64,000 bases of DNA from Protula sp. h YS-2021 (GCA_949752745.1 OX457031.1:42899769-42963768); one strand, 5' to 3'. Numbered from the stretch's first letter, positions 30,345-44,087 are shown. Translations and numbers: made by a program. Notes: a model not told the origin generated them from the sequence alone.

Positions 30345-32025
30345 AGGGGATAGACAGCTCTCTTTGTTGACGATTTCGTAATATCATGTAGAGGCAAGAA
30401 TATGAACCCAATACAGCGACCCTTGCAGCAGAAAAAACACTCACTGCAAGCATGGGCTAAGCAACATGGTTTGAAATTCTCACAAAGCAAAACAGTCTGC
30501 ATACATTTCTGTAATAAACGCAAACAACACAACGATCCCGTTCCATACATTTCTGGCATTCAAAAACCTGTTGTTAAAGAAAGCAAATTTCTGGGTTTAC
30601 TTTTCGACGCCAAGCTAAGCTTTATCCCACACATCAAAGAACTCAAACAAAAATGTCAAAAAGCACTCAACCTTCTAAGAGTAATATCTGCCCATGATGG
30701 ACCCGATACAAAAATCAAGGTTTACGACTGTGTCTAAATGCTTTTAGAACATCATCAACAGAAAGCTTGCATGTGGAGGCAAATTAGCAGCCGCTTAGCA
30801 TTCATCGAATTAAACTGGCCATGCAGTGCGCAACAAAGCTTAATGCAAATAAGAATCCCACGTCTTTGGATCAGATTTTTCCCGTTTCAATGAAAGAGGC
30901 CCTACCGTAATACCTCTATTCGGAGCCAGGGTTCTGCGTCACCTCGATAATACTGACATTGCCATAGAGTCAATTGCAAAATACAGAGTACCAAAAGTAC
31001 CACAGTGGAAACTCACCAAACCTGGTATTAAGAAACCTTTCGGTCTCCATGCAAAGGAAGCATCTAGCCCCTTTCTATTTCGATCAAGCTTTGCAGAGCT
31101 CAAGGAAGAATTTAAAGACCATCATTTCGTCTACACGGACGGCCCAAACCTCTACGATAAATTGGCTGCCTGCGTTGTAACTGAAAACAAAACCTTAAAA
31201 ACAAGACTTCAAGATGGATCATCTATTTTCTCAACCGCAGTTAAATGAAATAGTGAAGATGAGCTGATATAAAAAGTTTGTTATGCGTGGCCTCGATGTC
31301 CGTACTGCAATCAGTTGAAAATCTGCAATATCAAACCCCCTTATCCTTGACCTTCAGGCAAGGCATGACGATTCCGCCAAAGCTGGCAAACGCTGAGTTA
31401 AAGTCACGTGGGTATCCGAGGAAACGATATAGCCGACAAAGCTGCAAGAGAGGCTCTAAATGATAATTGTACTGATATCCTGATACCAACCTCCGATTTT
31501 AAATATCACATCACAAGATACACCAAAACATTGTGACAAGAAAGATGGAACAAAAACCAACAAACAAACTAACCCCTTAGTCGGACAAAACCTCCGCCAC
31601 TAAACAGTGTGCGAGATACAATTGTTTACCATGGAGCCAGAATGGGACGTGCATGTATCACCCACAAGCATCTTTTAAGAGGCGTGTCGGGTGTCATACT
31701 TTGCAGAGTGATACATATTTTATTAAACTGTACCGATTTCCAAGACGCCCGCACACGTCATTTGATAGCTGACTCATTGAGGCAGCTCTTTGATAAAGTA
31801 GAACCTAGCAAATTTATTCAATTTTTAAAAGAAATCAACCTGTGTCAGTATTTCTAGTCGCTGTTTACTTCATGATTTTAGAATATACACGGCTTTAGCT
31901 CGATTGTAACTTGTAGTATTGTCTTCTAGTCACTGATTGCTGACATGTTTTGACACAATGTAACCCGCTAAGAGTCTGTCGTGTCGTTAAACAAATCATA
32001 TAACTAACTCACTAACCCTCACTCT
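30345..32025 (+). mobile_element. 5'-truncated Jockey/I-like LINE (RT palm, RNase H, 3' UTR)
   Basis: Begins at the RT catalytic box ALFVDDFVISCRG (30358-30395) and continues LQAWAKQHGLKFSQSKTVCI and SKFLGLLFDAKLSF. An RNase H region follows in pieces: FVYTDG (31129-31145), the ALQSVENLQYQTPL region (~31310) and ADKAAREA-type sequence near 31435. Then comes a C-terminal tail with HILLNCTDFQDARTRHL (31710-31755) and stop at 31857. The 3' UTR ends in gtcgttaaacaaatcat followed by short taact repeats, a usual LINE tail. Many stops and frameshifts; dead. Confidence 0.88.
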
Positions 32026-32599
32026 TTGTTTTAAGATTTTGAATATGATGTCTATTATGTACTCTTTATATTTGCGTTTCGATGCAATTGTAAAATTTGA
32101 CCACTGTGAAAAGTGGAGCGGTGTTCACCAATTTATGGCTCACTTCAAAGTCAGTTATGTCTATCCCAAGTCGGAATAGCGACATCTTTGATGTCAATGT
32201 CTTACACTACGTTAAGCATCAGCAAGCAGTCGAGTAGTTAACTCCGGAGTAGTGTAATCTTAATCCTAAGTTTTGAAGTCACATTCATATATTGCATAGT
32301 GCACCAAAAGTGACACACAATACCCAGAACTTATTCCAAAATAAGTGCAATTGAGCAATATTGATGTCTTAATATCACTCTTTGTTCTGTTGCAATCAAA
32401 TGGACATGAGTTCTTTAATATGAAACAAATATTAAAGCGTAATGCTGTTGATTTTATTTATAAAAATAGGCCCAAAATAAAAAAATTGGGACCCAAAATT
32501 TGAAATGAATTAACCGAGCCCTCGCTAAATCGTACTTTTCCATAGGAGTCAATAGTTCCCCAATTCGGGACAAGTGAAAATGTTATGAATTTACCGAGG
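32026..32599. other. Intergenic, nothing recognised
   Basis: AT-rich spacer between the LINE tail and the tandem repeats; no gene seen. Confidence 0.4.
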
Positions 32600-33480
32600 A
32601 CGAATTAACGAGGGACTCCTTCATAGTAATCGGATTTTCTGTCCCTCTGACCCTCTGTCAGTATCCGAGGTACATGATTTTGTGTAATGCGTTTCTCAAC
32701 CACTGAAAATCGGAGAAAGTTGAAACATGGTGGGATTTTTTTTTCGCGAGTAGAGCGAACGAATGCAGCGTATGACGTCATCGCGTAAAATATGTATCTA
32801 TTTTGAACAAGATCTTGTGTGCAAAATATCTCAATAAAGGAAAGTTCTATCGATATCAAATTTTATATGGGTATTCCTTGGGTCTATCGGACGGTTCTGT
32901 CAACTTTTGACGCATGTCACTTGATTAGGGCGGGCGTATGACGTCATAACATAAACATCTTGTATGCGAAATTTCTCAGCCGCTAAAAAAAGTTTAAACT
33001 TGTGGGTTTGTTGCTTAGTAGGTCCGAAAGATTCATTCAATTTTTTTCGCGAGTAGAACGAACGAATTCGGCGTATGACGTCATCGCCTGATATTTTGAA
33101 CAAGCTCCTGCGTGCAAAATATTTCGATAAGGGAAAGTATCGATTTCAAATTTTATATGGGTATTCCTTGGGTCCGTCGGACGGTTCCTTCAATTTCTGA
33201 CGCATGTCACGTGATAAAAGCAAGTATATGACGTCATGACGTAAAAATTTTGTACGCGAAATTTCTCAGCTGTTGAACATCGAAGGAAGTTGAAACTTGG
33301 TGGAATTGTTGCTTGGTAGGTCCGAAACACTCTGTCAAAGTCTTTTGCGAGTAGAACGAACGAGTGCGGCGTATGACGTCATCAAGTAAAAATGTATATA
33401 ATTAGGGCGAGATCTTGTGTGCAAAATATCTCGATAATGGATAAAGGAAAGTCGTATCGACAGTTTTCGTCGGATAAGTC
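32600..33480 (+). repeat. Three-unit ~300-bp tandem repeat with TGACGTCA sites
   Basis: Anchors cgagtagarcgaacga at about 32748, 33051 and 33348 give a ~300-bp period. Each unit has gcgtatgacgtcat (32773, 33076, 33374) and the first two have a second TGACGTCA half a unit later (32939, 33229), plus a conserved gggtattccttgggtc block. No coding frame. Confidence 0.85.
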
Positions 33481-33932
33481 GCACGGTTTTAGTTAAACAT
33501 TAAACTCGTATAGAAAATAAAGAATTGTGTATAACGTCAACACTCTCCTCCCCCACCCCTCCCGTCCCCGCTCCCCATACAGTAAAACTGTATGTTACAT
33601 ACTGGACTAAAAAACCTACAGTAAAAACCGTTGTAGCCATTATCTTCGAGACTCGGATAAGAAGACGTGCAATAACATCTGTTTTAGTGATCACCATCTG
33701 CTTTGTTTATTTTTGAATTTTTGACAATGAATTATGATTAAATTTGAAGAAATGAGTGTTTTATTTCAATAATAAGAAGAAAGGAAAATGGTTTTTCGGG
33801 AATTATGGGTTTAGTAGTGGAGAATTTTTTTCACAAAAATAAGAAAGTAAATAGGTGTCGATTGAAAGTGTGTAATATAAGCCTGTATTCTTAGGTTTTG
33901 TGTGCACTGGCCACTCTAGTTAAAGTATTGTT

Positions 33933-34581
33933 ATCCCCCGTGAAACAGAGGGATATAGGTTTGAGCTTGTCCGTCTGCCTAAATTGCCTAAATTGACGCT
34001 TTCGAGGGTACCTTGTGGAGTCCGCTTCTCTGTAAGGAATCATGTAAGAGCTATTATTCTTTCATATATGCAAGCTTTAGTGTATGTGTATGTGCACCGT
34101 CAAGGTTTCAATTTGATCGGTCAAAAATTGTCAAAATTACAGCCCTCTGAAAATGGGCTAAATTTTCGTGTCACAGAAGGTACCTTGTGGAGTACACTTC
34201 ACTATTAAGGAATCGCGTAAGAGCTGTTATTCTTTCTAATATCAAATAAATGTGGAATGAAGATGTGCAACGTTCAACTTTCAGTTTGATCAATCGAAAA
34301 ATGTCGAAATTACAGCCCTCTGAAAATGGGATAAATTGACGCTTTCGTGTCACAGAGGGTACCTTGTGGAGTCCACTTGCCTATGAAGGAATAATGTAAG
34401 AGCAATTATTCTTTCAATTATGCAACAATTAGATAATAAAGATTTGCCACGTCCATTTATAGTTGGTCGATTGGAAATAACCGAAATTACAGCCCTCTGA
34501 AAATGGGCTTAATTGTCAAGTAAACTAAATAAAATGGCGTATAGTTATTAATTTATTAGGGCAATGAGTTTCACGGGGGAT
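33933..34581. mobile_element. Inverted-repeat element with three internal ~175-bp repeats
   Basis: Perfect 14-bp inverted ends ATCCCCCGTGAAAC (33933-33946 and complement at 34568-34581). Inside, a ~175-bp unit repeats three times, each with gtaccttgtggagt (34007, 34179, 34358), a ctattattctttc stretch and aattacagccctctgaaaat. Non-autonomous. Confidence 0.82.
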
Positions 34582-34604
34582 CTTGCTGCTCTCTGACAGC
34601 ATCT

Positions 34605-34900
34605 AGTTCTAATTTAAGAACATTTTTAACAAAAGGCCTTGATACATATTATAAGAAGCTTCAAAGTTTGAATTATACGTAGGAAACATAAAGTTACTGC
34701 CGCAAAAGGAACAGTTCACATTAAAATGTACATATGTCAACATGCTGAGGTTTTAGTTGTGTTATGGCTGTCCATCATCAGTGAAAAAAAATTAAACTGA
34801 TAAAAAAACCACGAAAATACCGCGGTTTTTCTCTTTTTTTTTTCACCGAACCGAACCGAAAAACAGCGGTCGGTTTTCGGTTACGGTACCAACAGTGACA
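34605..34900 (+). repeat. Partial copy of the 45.2-kb 'ccgaaccgaa' element
   Basis: Blocks atattataagaagctt, ggaaacataa.gttactgcc and gtcaacatgctgaggtttt, and the ccgaaccgaa...cggttacggtac end, match 45930-46205 in the same orientation and order. Only the right end is present. Confidence 0.75.
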
Positions 34901-37900
34901 CCCCCAGTCAGAAACTGGCTTTCTACCATCAGGCTTTCTACCAAATGTAAATTTTGTGAAAATTGCGAGGTATCTCCTTTCACCTTTGTAATGTCTTTGC
35001 TTTTACGGCTGGGCACAATGTCCACGGACATTCGTGTTCCGTGTCATAACGGATCTTAAAATTAAGGTGTCAAACATTTAAAAGTGTGTGACCCGAAATG
35101 GATCAGCACACAAGAATGAGAAGTTTGACCTATAGATATATTGAAACCTATTTATCACATATTTTTGTTGTGTTTCTTCAGCGCCATATACTTGGGATTG
35201 AACGACTGACACATTCTTCACGTCACATATTCTTGACCTTCGTCAAATTCCAAACCGGAGCAGGGGGGCAAAACTGTCGATAATTGTCACCATCCGATAC
35301 TATTACTAAACTTTTTTCTGTAACAATGACAAAATGTAAACGCATCTTTATAAAATCTGAAATAGGGGTATCTGAGGGAAGCCATCATTTACAAAAACTT
35401 GGTTATAATTCTTATATAAAGGAGAAATTTGCGTGTAGATTCGCAACGAAAGAGTGATAAAAATGCATTTCTGCCCCAACAGGTGCTTGGTGGATTTGCT
35501 CTTGGTGTGTTGGGGGAAAAATTATAAATTTAAAGAGTTATGACCTGACCTGCTGCGCAGTTGCTTTTCGCTTCCTTCTGTATATCATAATATGGTAACA
35601 AAAATCACTGTATCATGTGTGAAGACCGATCCGCTGCTTTTGTTGACATCGTCATCTTGGTTTTTCTTTCACATAGCCTTGTATCGTTATTGGTGATGGG
35701 CTCTCGTGTAGTCAGCCATTTTATTTTGGAAACTTGAGTATTGTGTACCGTAGGAAGATAATTTATATTGGATGTTTTTGCTTCCGTGGTCCCCAAAAAC
35801 ATATTTAATTCAGCAGAGGTGGAAACCAATGTTCATCACGAAACTGATCATCTGGAGATACCACAGTATGTCAGTGCCAAATCCGTTAGTCCTAGCCCTA
35901 GCCGTCTCAGACTAGTTAGCCGGACTAGGCTGGACGCAAAAAAAACAAACAAATGGAAACACATCGTTCGAATTCAATAAGCTATGGACACTAGATATCT
36001 CCAAGTGTTAATACACCCAATAAAATTGATGAGAATTACAGGTTTAATACCTTACAACCCGCTATAATTGCTCGTTATTTGCAGAACTAAGTCGTATTTA
36101 AAGTTAGAATAAGCATGCTATGACACAAAAAAGTTCTCATTTTTAGGGAATAGTTCTGTAATAGGATCCTGTAATAAAATGCCATTAATTTAACTCTGCA
36201 GTTACCATAACAACAAGAATGAACCAATCAGGTCTCATCAGCAAAATTCGAAACTTCACAACTTATCAAGTGGCCGTTGTGACAAGTGAAAATCCAAACA
36301 GTGGATAAATGACAAATGGAGAAGAGTAAAAGCTGTTTGCTTGCCTGAATTAGGATCAAAGTATTTGCATTACCACATAGACAACAGCAACGCAAAATAT
36401 TAGACAAAAAAAAAACAAAAAAAACCGGAGATTTTAAGAGGAAAATTCAGCTATATACGGATGGGTATAAGTCGTCCACATGTGGAATCATCGAACAACT
36501 CACATGATTTAGTTTGCTTTAATATGTTTTGTATATTTAAGTTTGCTTTCGACGCAAGTCTGAACAGATAAAAGCTGAGAAAACATATTTGCAATAGATT
36601 GCAATTTACTTCATTTGCATGCAAATATCGTTCAAGATCGTTCAAGAAATTTCGTACAAAGGCATACAAGATCTTATACCATCTCATACGCTTTGGTAAG
36701 GAAGTTTCGCGCGGGCTGCTACTCGACGAGAGAGATTGATGCGCTAATTTACTTTTGGCCAAGTATTCGATATTTTGGTTTTGTAAAATTAGTTCTCATT
36801 TTTTTTTCAGATCTTGTTTTGAAAGTTATACATGGATTCAAGACAGAACCATTTCGGGTTATGTGTGTTACACATTCGTCAACTTGAACTAATTGAATTC
36901 GAACAATAATGGTCCTATAATTTGTAATTCTGGGTGTTTTCTTTATGGACTGTAAGACTTATAATCTCGTTTTGGGGTCTGAGTTAGCTTCTTATTTTTT
37001 CCCTGTGCATTAATAGCTGGTCAATTTCTAAGAAAGTGTAACATACTAGTTTACAAATCCACAGCTGCCACCACGACCATTGTGCAAACATTAACCCATT
37101 TTCCTTACTTTCGCAAGTGCAATGTATTCTAGGGGCTTGATGCCTGTTCAGATTTTCAATTTAGTGTAGTGTTCAACAGTTAGGAACTAGAATACCCTTC
37201 CCTACAAACTTTTAATTGTCTTTGAGGATGGCAGCAAAAAAAAAAACAAAAAAAAAACAAAAAAAAACGTGAATTTCTATCATGTAACTATTGAAGGTGT
37301 TGCATTTATGAGTAACTTTAGCTCATTTTGAGGGGTGGGATGGGGGGGGGGGGGGTAGATCACCATCACCTAGCAAACTGCAACATTATATTGATGCGAA
37401 ACGTGTTACCACAATATATCAGTTGTTGTGGTTTGCACATTATATCATAGATATCTTGGTTTTGCATGCCCCTGTTGTGTCTGGAAGGGGTCTATACGTG
37501 AATAATTGTCTACCGTATCATATGTCGTTATATCGCAAGAAAGGGATGCTGTTAAAGTCTTCTGCCTGCCCGTGAATTGGAGGGGGGTGTATACAAGTTT
37601 TCTATCCTTTTCAATAAAGTAGGATCGAATATAAATTTCAGTGCTTTAAATAATTCCAAAAACAGCCGTTATAAGTCATTTCGGTTTCGGCAAGATATTG
37701 TCTGTCGATTGCAGGCATATAACAATTGGTGGACTGGGATGAGGATACCAGTTTCTTTTCTTTTCTTTTTTTTTTTTTTTGGAGTTGTTTGTAAGAGCAC
37801 GTTGGTTACACTGTGTCCGCGGAGATACTGTGCATTTATGCTCAAAATAAATCTATGGCATTTATCTCAAGATTTTGTTTATGGGGCTAATGGTTGTGAT

Positions 37901-39399
37901 TTATTACAAAGACGATGAAGCTTCGTATGTACTTTTTTACAAGATGGAGTGGAGATAAACGTGGTGCTCAGCAGCGGGAGGGGGGGGGGAGTGTAGAAGT
38001 TCTAAAAATGTCGGCTTCTTTAAATTGAAATATGTTATGTAAGGCAACCAGAGAAGGAACAAGAAACGCGTTCGTGTTGTGGGATGTGGCTATCAATTAA
38101 AAGTTGTACGCTAGATGAGTGATCACTTGTAACATTATAGTTTGAAGAAAGAAAATAGCGTCGATTTTGGGAAACTTTGAATCAAGCGTAAGCTGCATGT
38201 CGTGCGGTTAGACAACTGAAAAGTTTAACCGTACAGGAATGAGATTTCACTCCGGTATTATGTTTGAAGCAGTTTAGCTTTGTGGTGTTTTGAGATTAAA
38301 ACTGGCTAGGTTTCGCGAGACTGGATATGATTTAAGCAAAAATAACATGTAAGAAATGCGCGCCTGTCATGCAATATCACTCAACACTGGTCTGTAGTGA
38401 AACGTGCACAAAAGTGTCTTTCAGATGAGCCGTCCTGTGCATATTCAAAAGCAAGCGCGAGCGTGAATTTAGAACAGCTTTTTGCGGTTGTTGAAAAAAA
38501 AATATACACATACATTTCTCCTGTCTGAAGATGTGCGATGCATTTTGCGGTAATGTATGAAAAAATGATTTTTGAACTGTTCTCGATCCGCAGGGATGTA
38601 AATGTACGTTAGGTATGCCGAAACAGTCTGCCAGCAGAGAGAACGTGGCGGCGAGGCTTATCTCACACCAGAGATGTAAGCTGGCTCGGCTGCAAACGAC
38701 TTGCTCCACTGATTACAGCGATTTCTTGCTCGCTGTGAATTAAAAAATTTGGGACAAACAACGGGTTTATTGAACAATGCCTAATCCGTTATGAATGCAT
38801 TGCATAGCGTGTTTTTAAGAAACTTTCATAGATAATACTCCGCCCTTAAAAATAGCAAAAATACTAAAACTTGTTGTTCAACTGCAACAAAATAATGTCT
38901 AATTCACTGGCTTGTTCTTGTATACGTTTCATGTTGAATAGTTACTTGAACGCACGTAAAAACGAATTGCTACGCTTCCAGGCTTAATATTTTTTCTTAT
39001 TCCCAGTATAATGTTTAGCAATAAAAGTTCAGTGCAAGTCAAGGCACGATGACAATCTGAGGATTAGTAATAAGGCTTGGTTAGTTTGCGGTTTCTTTTA
39101 GAATGTGATATGTGAAGGGATTTCCAAGCATCTAGTAGTCACAAGAATAAAGATGTGGGATGGGATGACAAGGTTTTTTTCTGTGTAAAAGCGTGCCTAC
39201 ATGCATCGCTTCAGAAGAGCGCGATGCTTCAACGCAGATTCTGCTAAATTTCTTAATAAAACCGCTTTCTGCTGTCACATCTCGCGAGAATATCGCGACA
39301 GTCCAAAACTAGTTCAGGTATAATGTGGACATTCGTGACACTGATATGCTACGTGGTGTAGCGGTGAGTACGGAAATCCATGCATACGGTGTGTTCATT
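34901..39399. other. Long intergenic region without recognised genes
   Basis: AT-rich with poly-A runs (36409-36425, 37229-37268), a 14-G run (37342-37355) and a pure T tract near 37760. No open frame has convincing coding character. Confidence 0.4.
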
Positions 39400-39790
39400 G
39401 GAATTAGTGTGGAAATCCTTACACTCCGTGCTTTGAGTGTGATTAGTGTGGGAATCCTTACACTCCGTGCGTTGAGCGTGATTTATGTGGGAATCCTTAC
39501 ACTCCGTGCGTTGAGTGTGATTAGTGTGGGAATCCTTACACTCCGTGCATTGAGCGTGATTTATGTGGGAATCCTTACACTCCGTGCGTTGAGTGTGATT
39601 AGTGTGGGAATCCTTACACTCCGTGCGTTGAGCGTGATTTATGTGGGAATCCTTACACTCCGTGCGTTGAGTGTGATTAGTGTGGGAATCCTTACACTCC
39701 GTGCGTTGAGCGTGATTTATGTGGGAATCCTTACACTCCGTGCGTTGAGTGTGATTAGTGTGGGAATCCGTGCATTCTGTGCGTTGCGTG
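39400..39790 (+). repeat. 39-bp minisatellite with alternating unit types
   Basis: About ten copies of a 39-bp unit containing gtgggaatccttacactccg. Two variants alternate strictly, one with gattagtgtggg and one with gatttatgtggg, making a 78-bp higher-order unit. Because 39 is a multiple of three, one frame stays open (13-residue repeat LTLRALSVI.VGI); it has no other gene signal and is not called as a CDS. Confidence 0.92.
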
Positions 39791-39809
39791 GGATTTTAAC
39801 GTACACCCC

Positions 39810-40165
39810 AGTAACAATGCACTCCGGTATAACAAATGATAAGTAATTTCGGGTTATCTAACGACGTACGAAATGTCGCTCGCCATATTCGCTCGAACGT
39901 CACAGGTACAAGTCAACGTACAGGAGAGTATATGAGAGGAAAAACGGAGTTTATACTTGTCCTTTTTGGGCAATCTTAGGCATGATTGTGTGTATTTGTG
40001 TTATAATATTAAGAGACCAAGGGACTGGTGTACTATGTATTGGATAAAAACACATGTGGAAGGCCAATGACTCAGCGCTGGGCGGTTCGTCCACAGGCCT
40101 TCCACGCGTGCCCGAATCCAATACCAAGCACCCAGCCCCATGATCTATCCCTATATTAGTGTTGG
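39810..40165. mobile_element. Palindromic MITE-like element, copy 1
   Basis: The core near 40035-40120 is a large imperfect palindrome, with tattggat...ggaaggccaatga against its complement around cgttcgtccacaggccttcc...gaatccaata. Flanking gtgttataata and tgatctatccct pair with each other. Upstream sequence (39810-39910) is shared with copy 2 at 53370-53790. Confidence 0.7.
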
Positions 40166-40289
40166 CATCTGTGTTGAGGCGAGTCCATGTGCTCGTGTAT
40201 TGAGTTGTAATAATGACAGGCATGTGTGTGTGACCTTTTGGTGACGTGGGCCCCGTGCCTGTGTTGGACGTAGTGCCCAGGCCCATGTG

Positions 40290-43200
40290 GCATTAATCCT
40301 TCGCGGTCATACATTCTTAAGCACACAGAATCCCGGCTTCCTCAGTCGTTAAATTACACGAATTTCAACAGCTTCTGGCGTGAAACCTCAGGTGTTTTTG
40401 TCAAGCAAAGGTGGACAGTTTCAAACTTGCCGTTGCTTGGTGCAGTGCCGTGCGGAGGGACGGGGGGGGGGGCATTTGGTAGCATAGCCGTTTTCATGCG
40501 TGTCCGAAAAAAAAAGCGGAGAAAGTGGGGGGGGGGGGGGCAGTTTTGAAGCCAGACGCGGTCCGCGCGGAGTTCCAATTTCTTTAAAAAGGGTGATAAT
40601 TTTCATTCAGTTTCCAACAAAAAAGTTGGTTATTTCGAAATAACACTCTACGCTTGGTTAAAAATGGGGTATTATTGCAAAGTAACATTGCGCGTTTAGG
40701 CGTCATTTTAAAAAGTCATGTGGACACGCATGGCAACCATTTTGCACGTGAGTGTCCCCCTCCTACTCCAGTAGATGCTGTGTAATGTGGATACAGCCTT
40801 TAAAAACGGTAATCCTTACCAGATATATAGGTAACTCGGGCGGGAGCCAGTTTTAAGTTTGAGATACTTAGGCTGCTCCAGAGAAGATCCTGGGGAGGTC
40901 ACACCCTGATTTCCACCCTCACCCTCCATTTCCTATTTTTTTGTTTTGGTGCGTGTTTAGCCCTTATGTCATCATTTAGTTCTTACGAAGGTATGGAACT
41001 TTTACGAAATGAATGTTTTTTTTCTTAAATTGCCTTTGATAAAATGGCTGCTTTCAGAACGTCTTTGATGTTTTAAGTGCACTTGGGACTCGAAATACTT
41101 TCTTATATACAACTTTTGTTATGTTGAGATCTTTGTCCAAAATAAAAACTAAACATGTTTATTTTTAGCACTTTGAAAAGTTGTTTGTAGACGTCTTGAT
41201 TTCAAACCCTGTATTCATTTTTTGTATTCCCATTTCGTCCAAAACGGCTGCAGCACTTCCGTGCGCTTGAAATGGAAACTTTTTTATCAGCACAAAAGGT
41301 CTTGCTTTGAGTACAGAATGAAAGTTAGACATGGAATAAGAGTCTGCAAACAGTTGCCTGAAAACGCGTAGTTTTTCTCCAAACTGGTGTAAAAAAAACC
41401 GTCTATCTTGTTTGTTTTATCTGACAGATGTAAAAGATGTGTACGTTATCTCGCTATAAGGCAGGTTGCATAGGCGATTAACACGGTACATGAACTGTGA
41501 ATTTTATGTTTATTGTGCCTGTGTGTAAACTAACTGATGGATTATACGGATTACTTTATCATATAGCAGCGTGATATTTGTTTCTTCTTCTTTTTTTTTG
41601 CTTTTTTTGGCTTTTTTTTTATCAACATCGGCCGCGGAGAACACATGACGATCTGTACGAACCTGGAACTTAGTTGGATAACTGTCGGTGAAACTGAAAT
41701 AATCGCACTCTGGGATTCAATCAACGTAAGGGCATACTGCGGAAGTTTCGCCGAGAGGGCCTGCATCCCTCCACAGCTCAATGGATAATCTTTTTGAATA
41801 TAAAGGTACAGATCGGACTGTTTATTGAGATGAATAGCTAACGGTGTTATTTTTGCGTCGCTGTTCAGATGGACCATTACGTGTCGTTTGACGTAAACTG
41901 ACAGTTTTGAATGGTGGATGAACTTTTGCTTGTGGCAGAATGCATGCACATTTATCGCCGGGTGTGTTATAATCAAAGAGTAAAAGACTATTTCAGTTGT
42001 ATTTTCGTGCGCTTTGAATTGCAACTGGGAGGTACATACCATGCCTCATGAGACACGTGACCAAGGAATCTGAAACCACATTTTAAGTACCAAGGTGGGT
42101 TCCGTTCATTAAGTATCATTTCTAAACAAGCATGCCCAGGGTTCGCGCTGGGTTCTCAGGTAAGGAAAGTGTGACTCAGTTGGGTCCAGAAAGACTCGGT
42201 GGGTTCCGAAAAAGTGAGTCATTTCGTAAAAAAAATGCCCAAAAACTGGGCAAAAACCCCTCCAACGCGAACCCTGCATGCCTTTGAGAACTATTATGTT
42301 ATCATATGTGTGCAGCTACGGCATATCGCCTGGCCTGATTGCTTTTGTTCATTTTATTCGCTCTGTCCATTTCCCTCGCATTCATCTTAATTGATTCCTA
42401 CCGGCGATGCCTGCTTCAGACATCCAGGCAATCTTATTCCCACACTGAATGACTCCTGATCCGGATATTTGACCGGTTTTACGTATAACTGGCGTGTTGC
42501 TGCGCAGCGCATCACACCTAATTTGCTCGACAACGAATGATTTCTGGAGAAACGATCACAGGGCTTTGCCTTTTTTTTTTTTTTTTTTTTGGAGCAGTTA
42601 AAAGAGAATGACTGCTCGTCAAATATGGAACGCTCCGTACCCACACTCAGTGACACCGGGACTAACAAGTGCCTGTTTCGTGCGCCAACACATTTTTTCT
42701 TAAGGTGAAAATAGAGGTGACACCACCGCGAACGGCTACTTCCGTGCGAACCAGTGAAAATACAAGCCCATGTGCAGGAAGGCAGTACAACTCGGTTTTG
42801 TTCAAGTCCCCCCCCCCCCCCCCCCCGTCAGATTCACCATTTTATAAATTTTACATTGTCAAAGTGATCAACCACAGTATGGTCTGCAGAAAGTATTGGC
42901 GGATGATCTTATTCTGTACCGTTGTTTTTTGGTCTTCTTTGTTAAAAAAGAAATCTTCAAAGCTTATCCAGGAGTACAAATATTGGGGTCGGGGGGAGGG
43001 GGGAAGAAAGATATTAGGATTCAAAATACTTCGTGTATCAGTCTTGGTTTGTAAAGAATCTTGTGAAAAATGTTGTATTCGGCTACTCGGTACCCACAAC
43101 ACGCCGCCCCCCCCCCCCCTGGTCCTTCCCTCTACAGAAAATAATTGGTTTTCCGTTGATTTTGCATTGGGCAGGATTCATCTGTGTCTGCAGCCATTCT

Positions 43201-44087
43201 CCTTTCTGTTTCCGTTTTCAATGCTTTGGAAAAAAACGAAAAGAAAAAAAAAACGTAAAAGAAAAAAGGGAACAAGTATTTACTCAGCTTTTGTAGTTTT
43301 ATGCGCTGTTTGAATTGCAAGTCTTTTTTTTAAGTGTAAACTTCTGTGTTCTCTTGTGCGTCCGATTGTGTGCAACATTGATCCAGGTACGAAACACATG
43401 TTAATGCTTGGATAATTTTATTATCATCAGATCGCTTTAGCAGATCACTTAATACTGGGATAGAACATGGGTTCGAGTACTTCGAATTTTTAAAGTACGC
43501 ATTGTACTGATTAAGTTACCGGAATGAAATCGTAGCACCAATCACAAGTATGTGCCATCATATGGAAACGTAGGCCCCATACACCTGTGGCCGTATTCAC
43601 AAAAGATAACGGTACAGTTAGCAAATTCGGTTAACTTCTCATGTAGCAAGCAGGATTTTTGAAATTTAATTAATACATTTTATTTTTATATCAGAACAAA
43701 TTCTTGTAAAAATTATTTGCGTAATTTAACGAAATCAGCTGATTTCCTTTGTGCGGTACACAGTCAACTGCACGGTTAACTTTTGTGGGATGGAAACTAA
43801 AAAGTCTGCGTTTGGTTCTAACTTGGTGCCACATATGTGTTCCATCAAATAATTTTTTTTGGCGAAAATAATCAAAAAGAAAAGCTCATGTTGTATTTTG
43901 TATGAGTTGGAACAATATTTACAGAGTTTACACAATTTGTGAATGTTTATGGTGTTAGAATACACAACAAGCTATTGATCCTCAAACCACCACTCGGAGG
44001 AACTTCATTGTGGAATGCCTTGGTATTATACTGTATAAAATCGAAGAACCTTAAGGGCAAATTTGTACTTTTGAAATCAGTAGGAAC
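40290..44087. other. Intergenic region rich in G/C homopolymers
   Basis: Contains runs of 11 G (40462-40472), 14 G (40527-40540), 19 C (42808-42826) and 13 C (43107-43119), plus long T/A tracts. Open frames of 163 (41551-42042, -) and 214 codons (42669-43313, +) pass through these low-complexity tracts and lack family features, so they are not called. Confidence 0.4.

Noticed and set aside
32600..33480. CRISPR-like array
   Set aside because: Only three ~300-bp units without spacer structure, in a eukaryotic context.
39325..39846. 173-codon open frame
   Set aside because: Created by the 39-bp minisatellite being a multiple of three; no start context, domain or splice evidence.
41551..42042. 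163-codon minus-strand open frame
   Set aside because: Ends in a poly-Lys from a T tract, no recognisable domain, no repeats of coding bias; kept only as a note.
42669..43313. 214-codon plus-strand open frame
   Set aside because: Runs through C and A homopolymers (poly-Pro, Lys/Arg blocks); low-complexity artefact.
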